DNA of 64,000 nucleotides from Endozoicomonas sp. G2_2 (lineage in GTDB: Bacteria; Pseudomonadota; Gammaproteobacteria; Nevskiales; Salinisphaeraceae). A program made the translations under genes and the position numbers. Location of the stretch: NCBI RefSeq assembly GCF_017744135.1, contig NZ_JAGHQU010000001.1:310001-374000 (forward strand), in the 5' to 3' direction. Each line of letters starts with the position of its first letter. Position 1 is the stretch's first letter. Positions 26,844-35,540 of this stretch are shown here, in pieces. The notes under the pieces are model-generated. The model worked only from the letters and a program-made list of their open reading frames with translations. It had not been told where the DNA came from and made no database searches.

Positions 26844-28648
26844 GAATCGCGCGCGCCAATATAAGCGCGCCAGCCGCCGTATCGGGTGACGTCGGTGGCG
26901 GTTTCGGCGGCCCAGCCTTCGCAGATGAAACCCTTCACCTCACGGCCGTCCGCGAGCGCGAGCGTGCCGATACCCAGCGGCGCCGGAATCAGGCCGACGA
27001 AGGAACCGAAGGCGGCGATCGGCACGTCCCAGAGTTCGACTTCGATGGCGGCACCGGTCTCGCCGCGGATGAGTCCCGGTTTGGGCGGCGTGGTGCCGGC
27101 GAGTGCGAGCAGGCGGTAATCGGGCGCGGTATGGGTCTGTTCGACGAACCGGGCGTCGCGCTCGGTGAGCTGCCAGTTGAGCGGCATGCCACGCAAATGG
27201 GCGCCGACCACGGCTACTCGAATCATGTCTTCGGCCGGCGCGGCGGTCGCCGTCACTGCGCGTTCCCCGGCAAGCTGCTCGCTGATACCCAGCGGCCACG
27301 GCCGATGGTTCTGCCAGCGTGCGCCCAGGCCGGCGAGGCGTTCGTCGTGCCAGGCCGGTGCGATCAGGGTGATGCCGGTAGGCAGGCCGTCGTCGCGAAA
27401 ACCGGCGGGCAGGGCGAGCGCGCAGTAGTCGAGCAGGTTCACGAAATTCGTGTAGGTGCCGAGCCGGCTGTTGAGTTCGACAGGCTCGGCCTCGATCTCG
27501 GCCTGGCTATAGATGCTCGGCGAGGTAGGCACGAGCAGCGCATCGACGGTCGCGATGAGGGCGTCGGCCGCGCGCTTGAGTTCGGCCAGCCGGTATTGGG
27601 CCCGGAATGCATCGACCGCAGTGGCGTTCTTGCCGCCGGAAATAATGCCGGCGACCACGGGATCGGCGGATTTCGGATGCGTATCGATGAATTCGCCGAC
27701 CGCCGCATAGCGTTCCGCCACCCACGGCCCCTGATAGAGCAGGGCGGCCGCATCGTGGAACGGGGTGAAATCCAGCGGCACGATCTCGGCGCCAGCCGCG
27801 CGCCATTCGTCGAGTGCGGCCTCGAAAGCGGCCTGGGCCTGCGCGTCGCCGAAGAACTGCGGTTCGCTCGGTACGCCGAGCCGTGGCTCCGATGCACTGC
27901 CGGCCATGCTCGGTGCGTTCCGGGGCTTGCGGCGGGCGTAGGCATCTTCGGCATCGAAGTCCACCAACGCGTCGCGCACCGTATCGGCGTCTTCGCTGTT
28001 CAGCGCGAAGATCGAGACACAGTCGAGCGTGCGGCAGGCCGGTACCACGCCGCGGGTGCTGATCGTCCCGCAGGTGGCTTTTACGCCGACCAGGTTGTTG
28101 AAGCCGGCGGGTACCCGCCCGGAGCCAGCCGTATCGGTGCCGAGCGAGAAGCAGACAAGACCGCGTGCGACCACCGACGCGGAGCCGGAACTCGACCCGC
28201 CGCTGATGTAGCGCCCGTCGAATGCATTGGGTACGGCGCCATAGGGCGAACGGGTGCCCACCAGGCCGGTGGCGAACTGGTCGAGATTGGTCTTGCCGAC
28301 CAGTATCGCGCCGGCGGCCTGCAGGCGTTCGACCGCGTAGGCGGACTGCGCCGGCGTATACGTGAAGTCCGGGCAGGCGGCGGTCGTCGGCAGGCCGGCA
28401 ACGTCAATATTGTCCTTGACCGCGAACGGGACGCCATAGAGCGGCAGGCGTGTCGTATCGCCACCCACGTCGGCCAGGCGTTGTGCGAGCGATCCCAGCT
28501 GGGCGTCGAGCGATTCGGCGCTGGCGATATGAATCCAGGCAGGGTCATCGGGGCTCAGGGCGTCGCGCAGGCGGTGCAATGCCGCGTCCGGCCTCTGGCC
28601 GGCCGTGGCGTAAGTGGCCTGCCAGTCGGAAAGGGTCGATATCGTCAT
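26840..28648 (-). CDS. atzF: Allophanate hydrolase
   Basis: 602 residues. The N-terminal amidase-signature domain has the Ser-cisSer-Lys triad: lysine in FAVKDNIDVAGLPTTAACP, the Gly/Ser loop GRYISGGSSSGSASVV and the nucleophile serine in SLGTDTAGSGRVPA. A C-terminal allophanate-hydrolase domain (about 460-600) follows. It splits allophanate into ammonia and carbon dioxide. The usual partner, urea carboxylase, is not in the window, so allophanate may come from elsewhere in the genome or from another route (for example cyanurate or pyrimidine breakdown). Confidence 0.92.
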   Translation of the reverse strand: MTISTLSDWQATYATAGQRPDAALHRLRDALSPDDPAWIHIASAESLDAQLGSLAQRLADVGGDTTRLPLYGVPFAVKDNIDVAGLPTTAACPDFTYTPAQSAYAVERLQAAGAILVGKTNLDQFATGLVGTRSPYGAVPNAFDGRYISGGSSSGSASVVARGLVCFSLGTDTAGSGRVPAGFNNLVGVKATCGTISTRGVVPACRTLDCVSIFALNSEDADTVRDALVDFDAEDAYARRKPRNAPSMAGSASEPRLGVPSEPQFFGDAQAQAAFEAALDEWRAAGAEIVPLDFTPFHDAAALLYQGPWVAERYAAVGEFIDTHPKSADPVVAGIISGGKNATAVDAFRAQYRLAELKRAADALIATVDALLVPTSPSIYSQAEIEAEPVELNSRLGTYTNFVNLLDYCALALPAGFRDDGLPTGITLIAPAWHDERLAGLGARWQNHRPWPLGISEQLAGERAVTATAAPAEDMIRVAVVGAHLRGMPLNWQLTERDARFVEQTHTAPDYRLLALAGTTPPKPGLIRGETGAAIEVELWDVPIAAFGSFVGLIPAPLGIGTLALADGREVKGFICEGWAAETATDVTRYGGWRAYIGARDS

Positions 28649-28653
28649 GTCGC

Positions 28654-28673
28654 TGCATACAGGGATGTATACA
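28654..28673. promoter_or_regulatory. Two GntR-type boxes upstream of atzF
   Basis: TGCATACA (28654-28661) and TGTATACA (28666-28673) are spaced 12 bp start to start, just upstream of the atzF ATG at 28648. The second is a perfect 8-bp palindrome; the first differs at one base. The TGTATACA core is typical of FCD-type GntR operators, fitting autorepression by the co-transcribed GntR regulator. Confidence 0.55.
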
Positions 28674-28873
28674 GGCCGCGCTGCAACGGATGTGCCAGTC
28701 GTCTGAGGACGTTATGAGAGCGCGTGCAAGTCGCGGATTTTATTAGGGTTGGAAGTGATCGAGACCGGCGCGAAGCCGTACGTGAGCGTCTTTATCCAGG
28801 GGCTGGCGAACGCTTTGGGGCACGCCGGCAGTGCAGTGCCCCGGTATCGGTCAGGGCAGGCTCGTTGAATGAG

Positions 28874-29335
28874 CTAGAACAGGCCGCTATCGAGTCCGGC
28901 GGCCACGGTCAGCCCCAGTTCCTCGCATTGATCCTCGAAGGCCGCGTCGTAGGCGCCGTGGCAGATCAGCGGCTCGCAGACATTCTTCCAGCGCATGCCG
29001 CCGGTAATGCTTTCGATCGCGCGGCGGGTGCCGGTGCCGTCGAGCCCGGCACGAACATAGAACGCGAACGGCAGGGCGTCGGTGTGATCGAGACAGTGGT
29101 AATAACTGCGGTCGAAGAAGTCCTTGAGCGCGCCGCTCATGTAGCCGAGGTTTTCCGGTGTGCCCAGGATCACGGCGTCAGCCGAAAGCACATCTTCCGC
29201 ACCCGCTTCGAGGGGCGCGACCCAGCGGCCTTCGACCGCGTCGATGTCCGGATGTGCGATGCCGCGAAGCACCGCGTCGCGCAGGCGTTGCGTATTCGGC
29301 GACGGAGCGTGGGCGATGACAACGATTCGTCTCAT
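28874..29335 (-). CDS. Flavodoxin-fold NAD(P)H-dependent oxidoreductase-like protein
   Basis: 153 residues. N-terminal RRIVVIAHAPSPNTQRLRDA resembles the FMN-phosphate loop, then ADAVILGTPENLGYMSGALKDFFDRSYY, the standard flavodoxin/NADPH-FMN-reductase middle motif. It probably binds FMN and transfers electrons. No partner is obvious nearby. Confidence 0.8.
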   Translation of the reverse strand: MRRIVVIAHAPSPNTQRLRDAVLRGIAHPDIDAVEGRWVAPLEAGAEDVLSADAVILGTPENLGYMSGALKDFFDRSYYHCLDHTDALPFAFYVRAGLDGTGTRRAIESITGGMRWKNVCEPLICHGAYDAAFEDQCEELGLTVAAGLDSGLF

Positions 29336-29771
29336 GACGCCAGTCTAACGTGGCAAACGCTTGCCTAGCTGCCGGCCGATCGACGGTCGATCCCGCGGTT
29401 GAAGCAGACCGGCCGCCCGTTGCCCGCACGCCCGCGTAGATTTGTTATTTGCCACGAGCGCCGCGCCAGGCGAAAAAAACGGTACGTGAGTCGGTTTTTT
29501 ATCTACTTTCGCCCGGAAATATTGGTGTGCAAGGCATCGACATATTTTGCGGCATTGAATGTCGCGCAACTGGAAGCGCGGCTCACCAGCGGGTATAAGC
29601 CCGTTAAACCGTCGATATCGATATAACAGGGCATCAAGCCGACGTATCACGATTACGTCATCTTTAATTGGTGAAATCATGCTTTTCTATTGTGCTCGAT
29701 GAGGCGTGCCGGGCATATCGCGTCACCGCGCAAGGCGGATCGGCCGGATTCCCTGCAACCAGGATCATCAG
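29336..29771. other. Gene-poor, relatively AT-rich stretch
   Basis: 436 bp with no gene I can support. Open frames here (for example 29399-29626) lack a ribosome site and family features. It contains several A/T runs and lies between the flavodoxin-like gene and the zinc-ribbon gene; it may hold promoters. Confidence 0.5.
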
Positions 29772-29912
29772 ATGAGCCACCAGCGATGCCCGGAATGCCA
29801 CAGCTTTGGTGTGCTGCCGATCCGTCGCCGACGTTGGCGGAAAATGCTGGGTCTGCGTAACTACATGCGATGCGTGGATTGCGGCAATCGGTTTCTGGAC
29901 CCCTCGCGCTAG
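29772..29912 (+). CDS. 46-residue zinc-ribbon protein
   Basis: Short protein starting MSHQRCPECHS with a second CVDCG pair, so four cysteines in CxxC...CxxC spacing form a likely zinc ribbon, joined by an Arg-rich segment (RRRRWRKMLGLRNY). AGGA lies 8 nt before the ATG. It resembles the zinc-binding head of DNA-binding or transposase-like proteins but is complete at 46 residues. Function unknown. Confidence 0.6.
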   Translation: MSHQRCPECHSFGVLPIRRRRWRKMLGLRNYMRCVDCGNRFLDPSR

Positions 29913-29933
29913 CGGATGGCCGGTTGAACAGCG

Positions 29934-29943
29934 ATCACGTGAT
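29934..29943. promoter_or_regulatory. Palindrome upstream of the lysR gene
   Basis: Perfect 10-bp palindrome ATCACGTGAT about 38 bp before the LysR ATG, in an AT-rich stretch. A possible regulator-binding site; not proven. Confidence 0.35.
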
Positions 29944-29981
29944 ATATTTTTTCGATGTGATGCCGCATGTGCATTCATTGA

Positions 29982-30899
29982 ATGAATATCCGTGATATCG
30001 ACCTGAATCTGCTGGTCTTTCTTGATGCGCTATTGCGCGAGCGCAGCGTGACCAAGGCCGCGCTCGCGATGGACATCAGCCAGCCCGCGATGAGCAACGC
30101 GCTGCGAAGGCTGCGCAAGCTGCTGGGCGATCCGGTACTCGTACGTACCGCGAGCGGCATGCAGCCCACCGATCGCGCCCTCAAGCTGCAACGGCCTGTG
30201 CGCAATGCGCTGGCGCAACTCGAAACCGCGATAGCGCCGAACCGTGCCTTCGAGCCCGCGACCGCGGAACGGCTGTTCACCGTGCTGATCACGGACTACG
30301 CGGCGTCGGTGCTGATGCCGCATGTGGTGAGCGTGCTGGAGCGCGAGGCGCCGAACATCGCGCTCAATATCCTTAGCGCCGGCAGCGACGCCATCGACCA
30401 GATCGAGCGCGGCGAGGCGGATTTCCTGGTCAACCGGTTCGGCAAGCTGCCCGCCAACTTCCACCAGCACAAGCTCTGGAGCGACCGCATGGCGTGTCTG
30501 ATTCGCAAGGATCATCCCGCACTGGTCGAGGCCGACGGCGAACTGACGCTGGACGCGTTTCTCGCGCAGAAACATATCCTCATCACCCAGACGGGCGTCG
30601 GCCTGAGCCGGATCGACGAAGTGCTCGCCGACAGCGGCAAGTCGCGCCAGATCAGCGTACTGACCCGCCACTACCAGCTGCCGCGCGAACTGGTCGCCAA
30701 CAGCGACATGATCGTGGCGCTGCCGGCACGCATTGCCCGCTATCAGGCCCGGCATCTGGGGCTGGCCGTGCTCGATCCGCCGCTGGAACTGCCGGCTTTC
30801 GATATCGGTATCGCCTGGGGCGCGCTCGATCACCACGACGTGGCCCATCGCTGGCTGCGCGAGCGCATCATCGGTGTCGCGCGCGAAACGCTGAGCTGA
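29982..30899 (+). CDS. LysR-family transcriptional regulator
   Basis: 305 residues. N-terminal helix-turn-helix IDLNLLVFLDALLRERSVTK and MDISQPAMSNALRRLRKLLG, of the NodD/LinR-like subgroup; a PBP-type effector domain follows (about 90-300). It lies immediately upstream of, and on the same strand as, the SDR / acyl-CoA dehydrogenase / acyl-CoA ligase set, so it is their likely regulator. Confidence 0.9.
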   Translation: MNIRDIDLNLLVFLDALLRERSVTKAALAMDISQPAMSNALRRLRKLLGDPVLVRTASGMQPTDRALKLQRPVRNALAQLETAIAPNRAFEPATAERLFTVLITDYAASVLMPHVVSVLEREAPNIALNILSAGSDAIDQIERGEADFLVNRFGKLPANFHQHKLWSDRMACLIRKDHPALVEADGELTLDAFLAQKHILITQTGVGLSRIDEVLADSGKSRQISVLTRHYQLPRELVANSDMIVALPARIARYQARHLGLAVLDPPLELPAFDIGIAWGALDHHDVAHRWLRERIIGVARETLS

Positions 30900-31005
30900 G
30901 CCATACCGCGCCGATCGATTGTGTGCCGGGCGCTCGTGCCCGACATGGACCCGATCCGCTGCCTGTTCGATAGTGACCGTCGACGAAGGGCGCTGTTGTA
31001 AATTT

Positions 31006-31015
31006 CGAGCGCTCG
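31006..31015. promoter_or_regulatory. Palindrome upstream of the acyl-CoA gene set
   Basis: Perfect 10-bp palindrome CGAGCGCTCG between TTGTAA and TATATT, 33 bp before the SDR start. TTGTAA and TATATT could be promoter hexamers with a short 15-bp gap. A candidate LysR or repressor site. Confidence 0.35.
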
Positions 31016-31047
31016 CTATATTTTTTCGAGTCGCAGGAGGAGAACCC

Positions 31048-31815
31048 ATGACCGATCGATTTGATTTGACCGGCCGCGTGGCGCTGGTCACCGGCGCCGG
31101 CGGCGGGCTGGGCAGTGGCTTTGCCACCGCTTTGGCCCAGGCCGGCGCGAAAGTCGTGCTTTGTGGCCGCCGACAGGTGCCGCTGGACGACGTGGCTGCG
31201 GACATTCGCGCGACGGGCGGCGAAGCCGTCGTCGTCACCATGGACGTCAGCGATGCTGCCTCGGTGGCCGCCGGTTTCGACAGCGCCGAGCAGGCCTTCG
31301 GTACCGTCGATATCGCGGTGTGCAACGCCGGCGTAGCCGCGGCAAGTTTCGCCATGGACATGGAAGAAGCCGACTGGCTCAAGACGATCGAGGTCAATCT
31401 CAACGGCTGCTGGCGCGTGGCGCGCGAGACGGGCCGGCGTCTGCGTGATGCGCAAAAACCCGGCAGCGTGATCAACATCAGCTCCATTCTCGGCCATCGG
31501 GTCGCCGCCGCGGTCGCGCCCTATGCCGCGTCCAAGGGCGCGCTGGAGCAGCTCACCCGTAGCCTGGCGCTGGAATGGGCGCGTTACGGCATTCGCGTGA
31601 ACGCGATCGCGCCCGGCTATATCGCCACCGATCTCAACCGCGACTTCTTCGAGACCGAGCCGGGCCAGAAGATGATCAAGCGCATCCCGCAGAAACGCCT
31701 CGGCGACGTGGACGATCTGGTCGGCGCGCTATTGCTGCTCGCCTCGGATGCAGGCCGCTACATGACCGGTAGCACCATCGCCGTCGATGGCGGCCATCTG
31801 CAGTCTTCGCTCTAG
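31048..31815 (+). CDS. SDR-family 3-oxoacyl/3-hydroxyacyl reductase-like
   Basis: 255 residues with all classical SDR motifs: VALVTGAGGGLGSGFA (cofactor), CNAGVA, catalytic serine in INISSILGH, YAASKGALEQLT (Tyr-x-x-x-Lys), and NAIAPGYIATD. It likely interconverts hydroxy- and oxo-acyl intermediates with NAD(P). AGGAGG precedes the ATG. It is followed by an acyl-CoA dehydrogenase after 9 bp, so it is part of an acyl-CoA catabolic operon. Confidence 0.88.
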   Translation: MTDRFDLTGRVALVTGAGGGLGSGFATALAQAGAKVVLCGRRQVPLDDVAADIRATGGEAVVVTMDVSDAASVAAGFDSAEQAFGTVDIAVCNAGVAAASFAMDMEEADWLKTIEVNLNGCWRVARETGRRLRDAQKPGSVINISSILGHRVAAAVAPYAASKGALEQLTRSLALEWARYGIRVNAIAPGYIATDLNRDFFETEPGQKMIKRIPQKRLGDVDDLVGALLLLASDAGRYMTGSTIAVDGGHLQSSL

Positions 31816-31824
31816 GGGCGCGCC

Positions 31825-33021
31825 ATGGATTTCACTCTTTCCCCCGAGATCGAGGAAACGCGCCGAGGGATTCGCGCTTTCGTCGACGAACAGATCATCC
31901 CGCTGGAAGCCGATCCCGCCAGCTACGACGAGCACGAGAACATCGAGGCCGGCCTGCTCAAACGCATGCAGGCCAGGGCGAAAGAGGCGGGCCTCTGGTC
32001 GCTGCAGATGCCGGTCGCGCGCGGCGGTCGCGGTTTTTCGATTGTCGGTATGGCCGCCTGCTACGAAGAGATGAACCGCTCGATCTTCGGGCCGGTGATC
32101 TTCAATTCGGCCGCGCCCGATGACGGCAACATGATCGTGCTGGAAAAAGTCGGCACCGACGCACAGAAGGACTGGTTCCTGCAGCCGATCGTGGACGGCG
32201 ACGTGCGCTCGTCCTTCGCCATGACCGAACCGCCGCCCGGCTGCGGTTCGGATCCGACCATGATGCAGACCACCGCCACGAAGGACGGCGACGACTGGGT
32301 CATCAACGGGCACAAGCACTACATCACCGGCGCGGGCGTCGCGAAGCATTTCATTCTCATCGCGCGTACCTCTGAGGACACCCGCAAGGGCCTCACGGCG
32401 TTTTTGTTTCACGCGGATGATCCGGGCTGGGAGATCATCCGCCGCATCCCGATCATGGGCCCGGAAGAACACGGCGGGCATTGCGAGATCCGTTTCGACG
32501 GCCTGCGTATCCCGGATCGCAACCGGCTGATGGAAGTCGGTGACGGCTTGAAGGTCACCCAGATTCGTCTGGGCACCGCACGCCTGACCCACTGCATGCG
32601 CTGGCTGGGCCTGGCACGCCGTTCCATGGAAATCGCGGCCGACTACGTCGCCAACCGCGAATCCTTCGGCATCCGCCTGGCCGATCGCGAAGGCGTACAG
32701 AACATGCTCGGCGAGGCGGCCATGGCGATCCAGACCGGCCGGCTGCTCACCATGCACGCCGCCTGGCAGCTCGATCAGGGCAGCTTCGCGCGCAAGGAAG
32801 TGTCCATGGCCAAGGTCAACGTTTCCGAGACGCTGCACAAGGCAGTGGATACCGCCATCCAGCTCAACGGCGCGCGCGGCTATTCCAAGGACACGGTGCT
32901 GGAATGGATCTATCGCTACGCACGCCAGGCGCGGCTGGTCGACGGCGCCTCGGAAGTGCACAAGATGGTGTTCTCGCGCACGCTCATGAGCGAGGGCGCG
33001 GATTTCTGGCACTGGAACTGA
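31825..33021 (+). CDS. Acyl-CoA dehydrogenase
   Basis: 398 residues, standard FAD acyl-CoA dehydrogenase length. N-terminal helical domain from MDFTLSPEIEETRRGIRAFV, the FAD/substrate motif AMTEPPPGCGSDPTMMQTTA, and a C-terminal QLNGARGYSKDTVLEWIYR segment. It introduces the alpha-beta double bond in fatty- or branched-acyl-CoA. It lies between the SDR and the acyl-CoA ligase, so the operon probably activates and oxidises a particular organic acid. Confidence 0.9.
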   Translation: MDFTLSPEIEETRRGIRAFVDEQIIPLEADPASYDEHENIEAGLLKRMQARAKEAGLWSLQMPVARGGRGFSIVGMAACYEEMNRSIFGPVIFNSAAPDDGNMIVLEKVGTDAQKDWFLQPIVDGDVRSSFAMTEPPPGCGSDPTMMQTTATKDGDDWVINGHKHYITGAGVAKHFILIARTSEDTRKGLTAFLFHADDPGWEIIRRIPIMGPEEHGGHCEIRFDGLRIPDRNRLMEVGDGLKVTQIRLGTARLTHCMRWLGLARRSMEIAADYVANRESFGIRLADREGVQNMLGEAAMAIQTGRLLTMHAAWQLDQGSFARKEVSMAKVNVSETLHKAVDTAIQLNGARGYSKDTVLEWIYRYARQARLVDGASEVHKMVFSRTLMSEGADFWHWN

Positions 33022-33120
33022 TACAAACCGTCAGAGCTTTAGAAGATAAGGTCGGCCAAGCGCGCTTAGAACGCGCGCCGACCAAGGCGGGTAATAAAAC
33101 GCCCGCAGGAGGAGAACAAC

Positions 33121-34734
33121 GTGGCGCAGGCTGATTACGCCGCACTCGATCGCAACCCGGCGAACCATTCGCCGCTGACGCCGATCGCCTTTCTCAAGCG
33201 CTCGGCCTATATCCACCCGGACAAGACCGCGGTAATCGACAGCGACATGACGCTGACCTACCGCGCCTTCGACGAGCGCTGTCGGCGCCTGGCCAGCGCG
33301 CTGGCCGATCGCGGCATCGGCCGCGGGGACACCGTCGCGGTGATCTGCCGCAACACGCACGAGATGCTGGAAGCGCGCTATGCGGTTCCGATGCTGGGTG
33401 CCGTGATGAACCCGATCAACACGCGGCTGGACGCGGGGACGATCGCGTTCATCCTCGAGCACGGCGACGCCAAGCTGATGATCTGCGATCACGCCTTCGG
33501 CAACGAGGCTGGCCCCGCGGTCGAACGCCTCGACACCCCGCCCGAGATGGTGGTGATCAGCAGCCACGCCGGCGCGACCGGCGAACTCTACGGCGAGCCG
33601 TATGAAGACCTGATCGAAGACGGCGACGCCGCCTTCGAATGGGAAAAAGTCGCCGACGAATGGGACGCGCTCACGCTGCTCTACACCTCCGGCACCACGG
33701 GCGATCCCAAGGGCGTGGTCTATCACCACCGCGGCGGCTATCTCGCGGCGATGAGCAATGCGATGGCGTTCAACATGACCGCCGACTCGGTCTATCTGTG
33801 GACGCTGCCGATGTTCCACTGCGACGGCTGGGGCTATGTCTGGTCGGTGACCGCCGCGGGCGCGACCCATGTCTGTCTCGATCGCATCGACGCCGAGCTC
33901 ATCCACGAGCGCATCGAAGCGTATGGCGTGACTCACATGTGCGGCGCGCCCATCGTGCTCAATACGCTCATCGGGGATTTCGATGCCCGCGGCATCACGC
34001 TCAGCTCGCCCGCGACCTACGCACTCGGCGGCGCCGCGCCGCCGGCCGCGGTGATCCGCAAGGCCAAAGACATCGGCTTCGATATCACCCATCTCTACGG
34101 CCTGACCGAAACCTACGGCCCGTCCGCGCTATGCGTCTGGCAGCCGGAATGGGCCGATCTCGACGTCGATATGCTTGCCGCGCGCATGGCGCGTCAGGGC
34201 GTCGCCAATTTCGCCATCGACGACTTCACCGTGCTCGATGTCACCGACGGTACGCCCGTGCCCTTCGACGGCGAAACCCTCGGCGAGATCTGTATTCGCG
34301 GCAACACGGTGATGAAGGGCTATCTCAAGAACCCGTCCAAGACCGACGAATCCTTCGCCGACGGCTGGTTCCATTCCGGCGATCTGGCCGTCATCCATCC
34401 GGACAGCTATATCGAGATCAAGGACCGCGCCAAGGACATCATCATTTCCGGCGGCGAGAATATCTCCAGCCTCGAAATCGAGGACGTCCTCTACCGCCAC
34501 GAGGCGGTGATCGAAGCCGCCGTCGTCGCCCAGCCCGACGACAAATGGGGCGAAATCCCCTGTGCTTTTGTCACGGTGAAACAAGAGGGCGCGGTCAGCG
34601 AAGCAGACCTCATCGCTTTCTGCCGTGACAACATGCCCCACTTCAAGGCGCCCAAGCGCGTGGTGTTTGGCGAACTGCCGAAGACCGCGACAGGGAAGAT
34701 TCGAAAAAACGTGCTGCGTGATCGCACCGAATGA
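33121..34734 (+). CDS. Acyl-CoA synthetase (AMP-forming)
   Basis: 537 residues of the ANL superfamily. Motifs: phosphate loop [50 protein letters not shown], and the C-terminal catalytic lysine in [16 protein letters not shown]. It activates a carboxylic acid to its CoA ester. A GTG start follows GGAGG. The 100-bp gap after the acyl-CoA dehydrogenase contains its own ribosome site. The family resembles medium-chain or DmdB-type ligases; the substrate is open. Confidence 0.9.
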   Translation: MAQADYAALDRNPANHSPLTPIAFLKRSAYIHPDKTAVIDSDMTLTYRAFDERCRRLASALADRGIGRGDTVAVICRNTHEMLEARYAVPMLGAVMNPINTRLDAGTIAFILEHGDAKLMICDHAFGNEAGPAVERLDTPPEMVVISSHAGATGELYGEPYEDLIEDGDAAFEWEKVADEWDALTLLYTSGTTGDPKGVVYHHRGGYLAAMSNAMAFNMTADSVYLWTLPMFHCDGWGYVWSVTAAGATHVCLDRIDAELIHERIEAYGVTHMCGAPIVLNTLIGDFDARGITLSSPATYALGGAAPPAAVIRKAKDIGFDITHLYGLTETYGPSALCVWQPEWADLDVDMLAARMARQGVANFAIDDFTVLDVTDGTPVPFDGETLGEICIRGNTVMKGYLKNPSKTDESFADGWFHSGDLAVIHPDSYIEIKDRAKDIIISGGENISSLEIEDVLYRHEAVIEAAVVAQPDDKWGEIPCAFVTVKQEGAVSEADLIAFCRDNMPHFKAPKRVVFGELPKTATGKIRKNVLRDRTE

Positions 34735-34940
34735 CGCGAGCGGGCAAGGCGTTCGTGTCGGAAGGGCTCAAGCGACGTTTATCTCGCTCGTAAACGATGT
34801 CAATGGCGGGATTAAATCCAGCCAATCACGACGCCTTGTTTGTTGGCATACGATAGCTTGCAAGTGCCGCGAAAAGGCTATTCGGGTTGGTGGAAAATCC
34901 GCTGTCTTATTGGCTCTTTAAAGTTAATAGGCTAATTCTA
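34735..34940 (+). promoter_or_regulatory. Intergenic region ending in a CRISPR-leader-like sequence
   Basis: 206 bp with no gene. The last 30 bp are AT-rich (TCTTTAAAGTTAATAGG, then CTAATTCTAGA) and abut the first degenerate repeat. The terminal TAGA matches the TTTAGA that ends the main-array leader, which suggests an old leader. Confidence 0.45.
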
Positions 34941-35031
34941 GAGTTCCCCCGTGCACGAGGGGATGCACCGGCGAGAGCTCGTACGAGTGCGAGGAATGCG
35001 GGGTGTTCCCCGCAAGCGCGGGGGTGAACCG
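34941..35031 (+). CRISPR. Mini-array: two diverged type I-E repeats and one 32-nt spacer
   Basis: Repeat-like R1 at 34941-34970 (30 nt; starts GAGTTCCCCC, ends GGATGCACCG) and R2 at 35003-35031 (29 nt; stem CCCCGC/GCGGGG, loop AAGC, ends GTGAACCG). The interval between them is exactly 32 nt, the standard type I-E spacer length. R2 keeps a perfect 6-bp Cas6e-type hairpin; R1 has a 1-nt insertion and several changes. The spacer includes the palindrome CTCGTACGAG. It lies upstream of a toxin-antitoxin pair and cas3. It may be a decayed array or a functional solo guide RNA. Confidence 0.7.
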
Positions 35032-35242
35032 GGCAGTTGCCGCGAGATCACCCTATGGTTGAATGTCCTTCTTATAAGCCGGTACGAGGAGCTCATTGCG
35101 CCTGTATCTCGATGGTGCTTGATTTATCTTCTGCGGCCTTGGAGTGAGTTGAGCAACGCCAGAGCCTTGGCCCGCCCTTTCTATGCTGTGGCACATCTCC
35201 CCGCTTGCGAGTGTGACTCGATGCCGATCTGCATATGCCGAT

Positions 35243-35273
35243 AAGCCGGCTTGCAACTATTGGACGACGTCGT
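35243..35273. promoter_or_regulatory. Twin palindromes upstream of the toxin-antitoxin genes
   Basis: AAGCCGGCTT (35243-35252) and ACGACGTCGT (35264-35273), both perfect 10-bp palindromes, lie 34-64 bp before the antitoxin ATG. They are suitable operators for ribbon-helix-helix antitoxin autoregulation. Confidence 0.45.
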
Positions 35274-35306
35274 ATGATTTACACGTCAATCAAGGGGAGT
35301 GGCCCG

Positions 35307-35540
35307 ATGAGTCGAATGATCAATTTCCGTGCCGACGACGAACTGGATGCGCGGTTGACTCGGCTCGCGCAACTGACCGGCCGGACGAAGACGTTCTACG
35401 TGCGCCAGGCCGTGGAAAGTCAGATTGAGGATCTGGAGGATATATATCTCGCCGATCAGGTTATGGATCGGGTGAATTCGGGGCGTGAGGCCGTTCACGA
35501 CCTTTCCGAAATAGAGCGCGATCTTGGCCTGGCGGATTGA
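35307..35540 (+). CDS. RelB-family (ribbon-helix-helix) antitoxin
   Basis: 77 residues. N-terminal ribbon-helix-helix pattern MINFRADDELDARLTRLAQL then TGRTKTFYVRQAVESQ, followed by an acidic C-terminal toxin-binding tail (IEDLEDIYLADQVM, LSEIERDLGLAD). AGGGGAG precedes the ATG. It overlaps the RelE-type toxin gene by 17 nt. It presumably neutralises the toxin and represses the operon. It lies between the CRISPR mini-array and cas3. Confidence 0.85.
   Translation: MSRMINFRADDELDARLTRLAQLTGRTKTFYVRQAVESQIEDLEDIYLADQVMDRVNSGREAVHDLSEIERDLGLAD

Noticed and set aside
27131-28717. 528-residue plus-strand frame opposite atzF
   Set aside because: Antisense shadow of allophanate hydrolase, which has a full catalytic triad.
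29471-29502. A-run ... T-run pair resembling a terminator
   Set aside because: The internal bases do not form a stable stem; only the A and T runs pair.
29399-29626. 75-residue frame in the gap after the flavodoxin-like gene
   Set aside because: No ribosome site, basic low-information sequence, no family features.
35111-35146. 11-codon frame (MVLDLSSAALE) after the mini-array as a possible toxin peptide
   Set aside because: No ribosome site at proper distance and no feature linking it to known CRISPR-guarded toxins.
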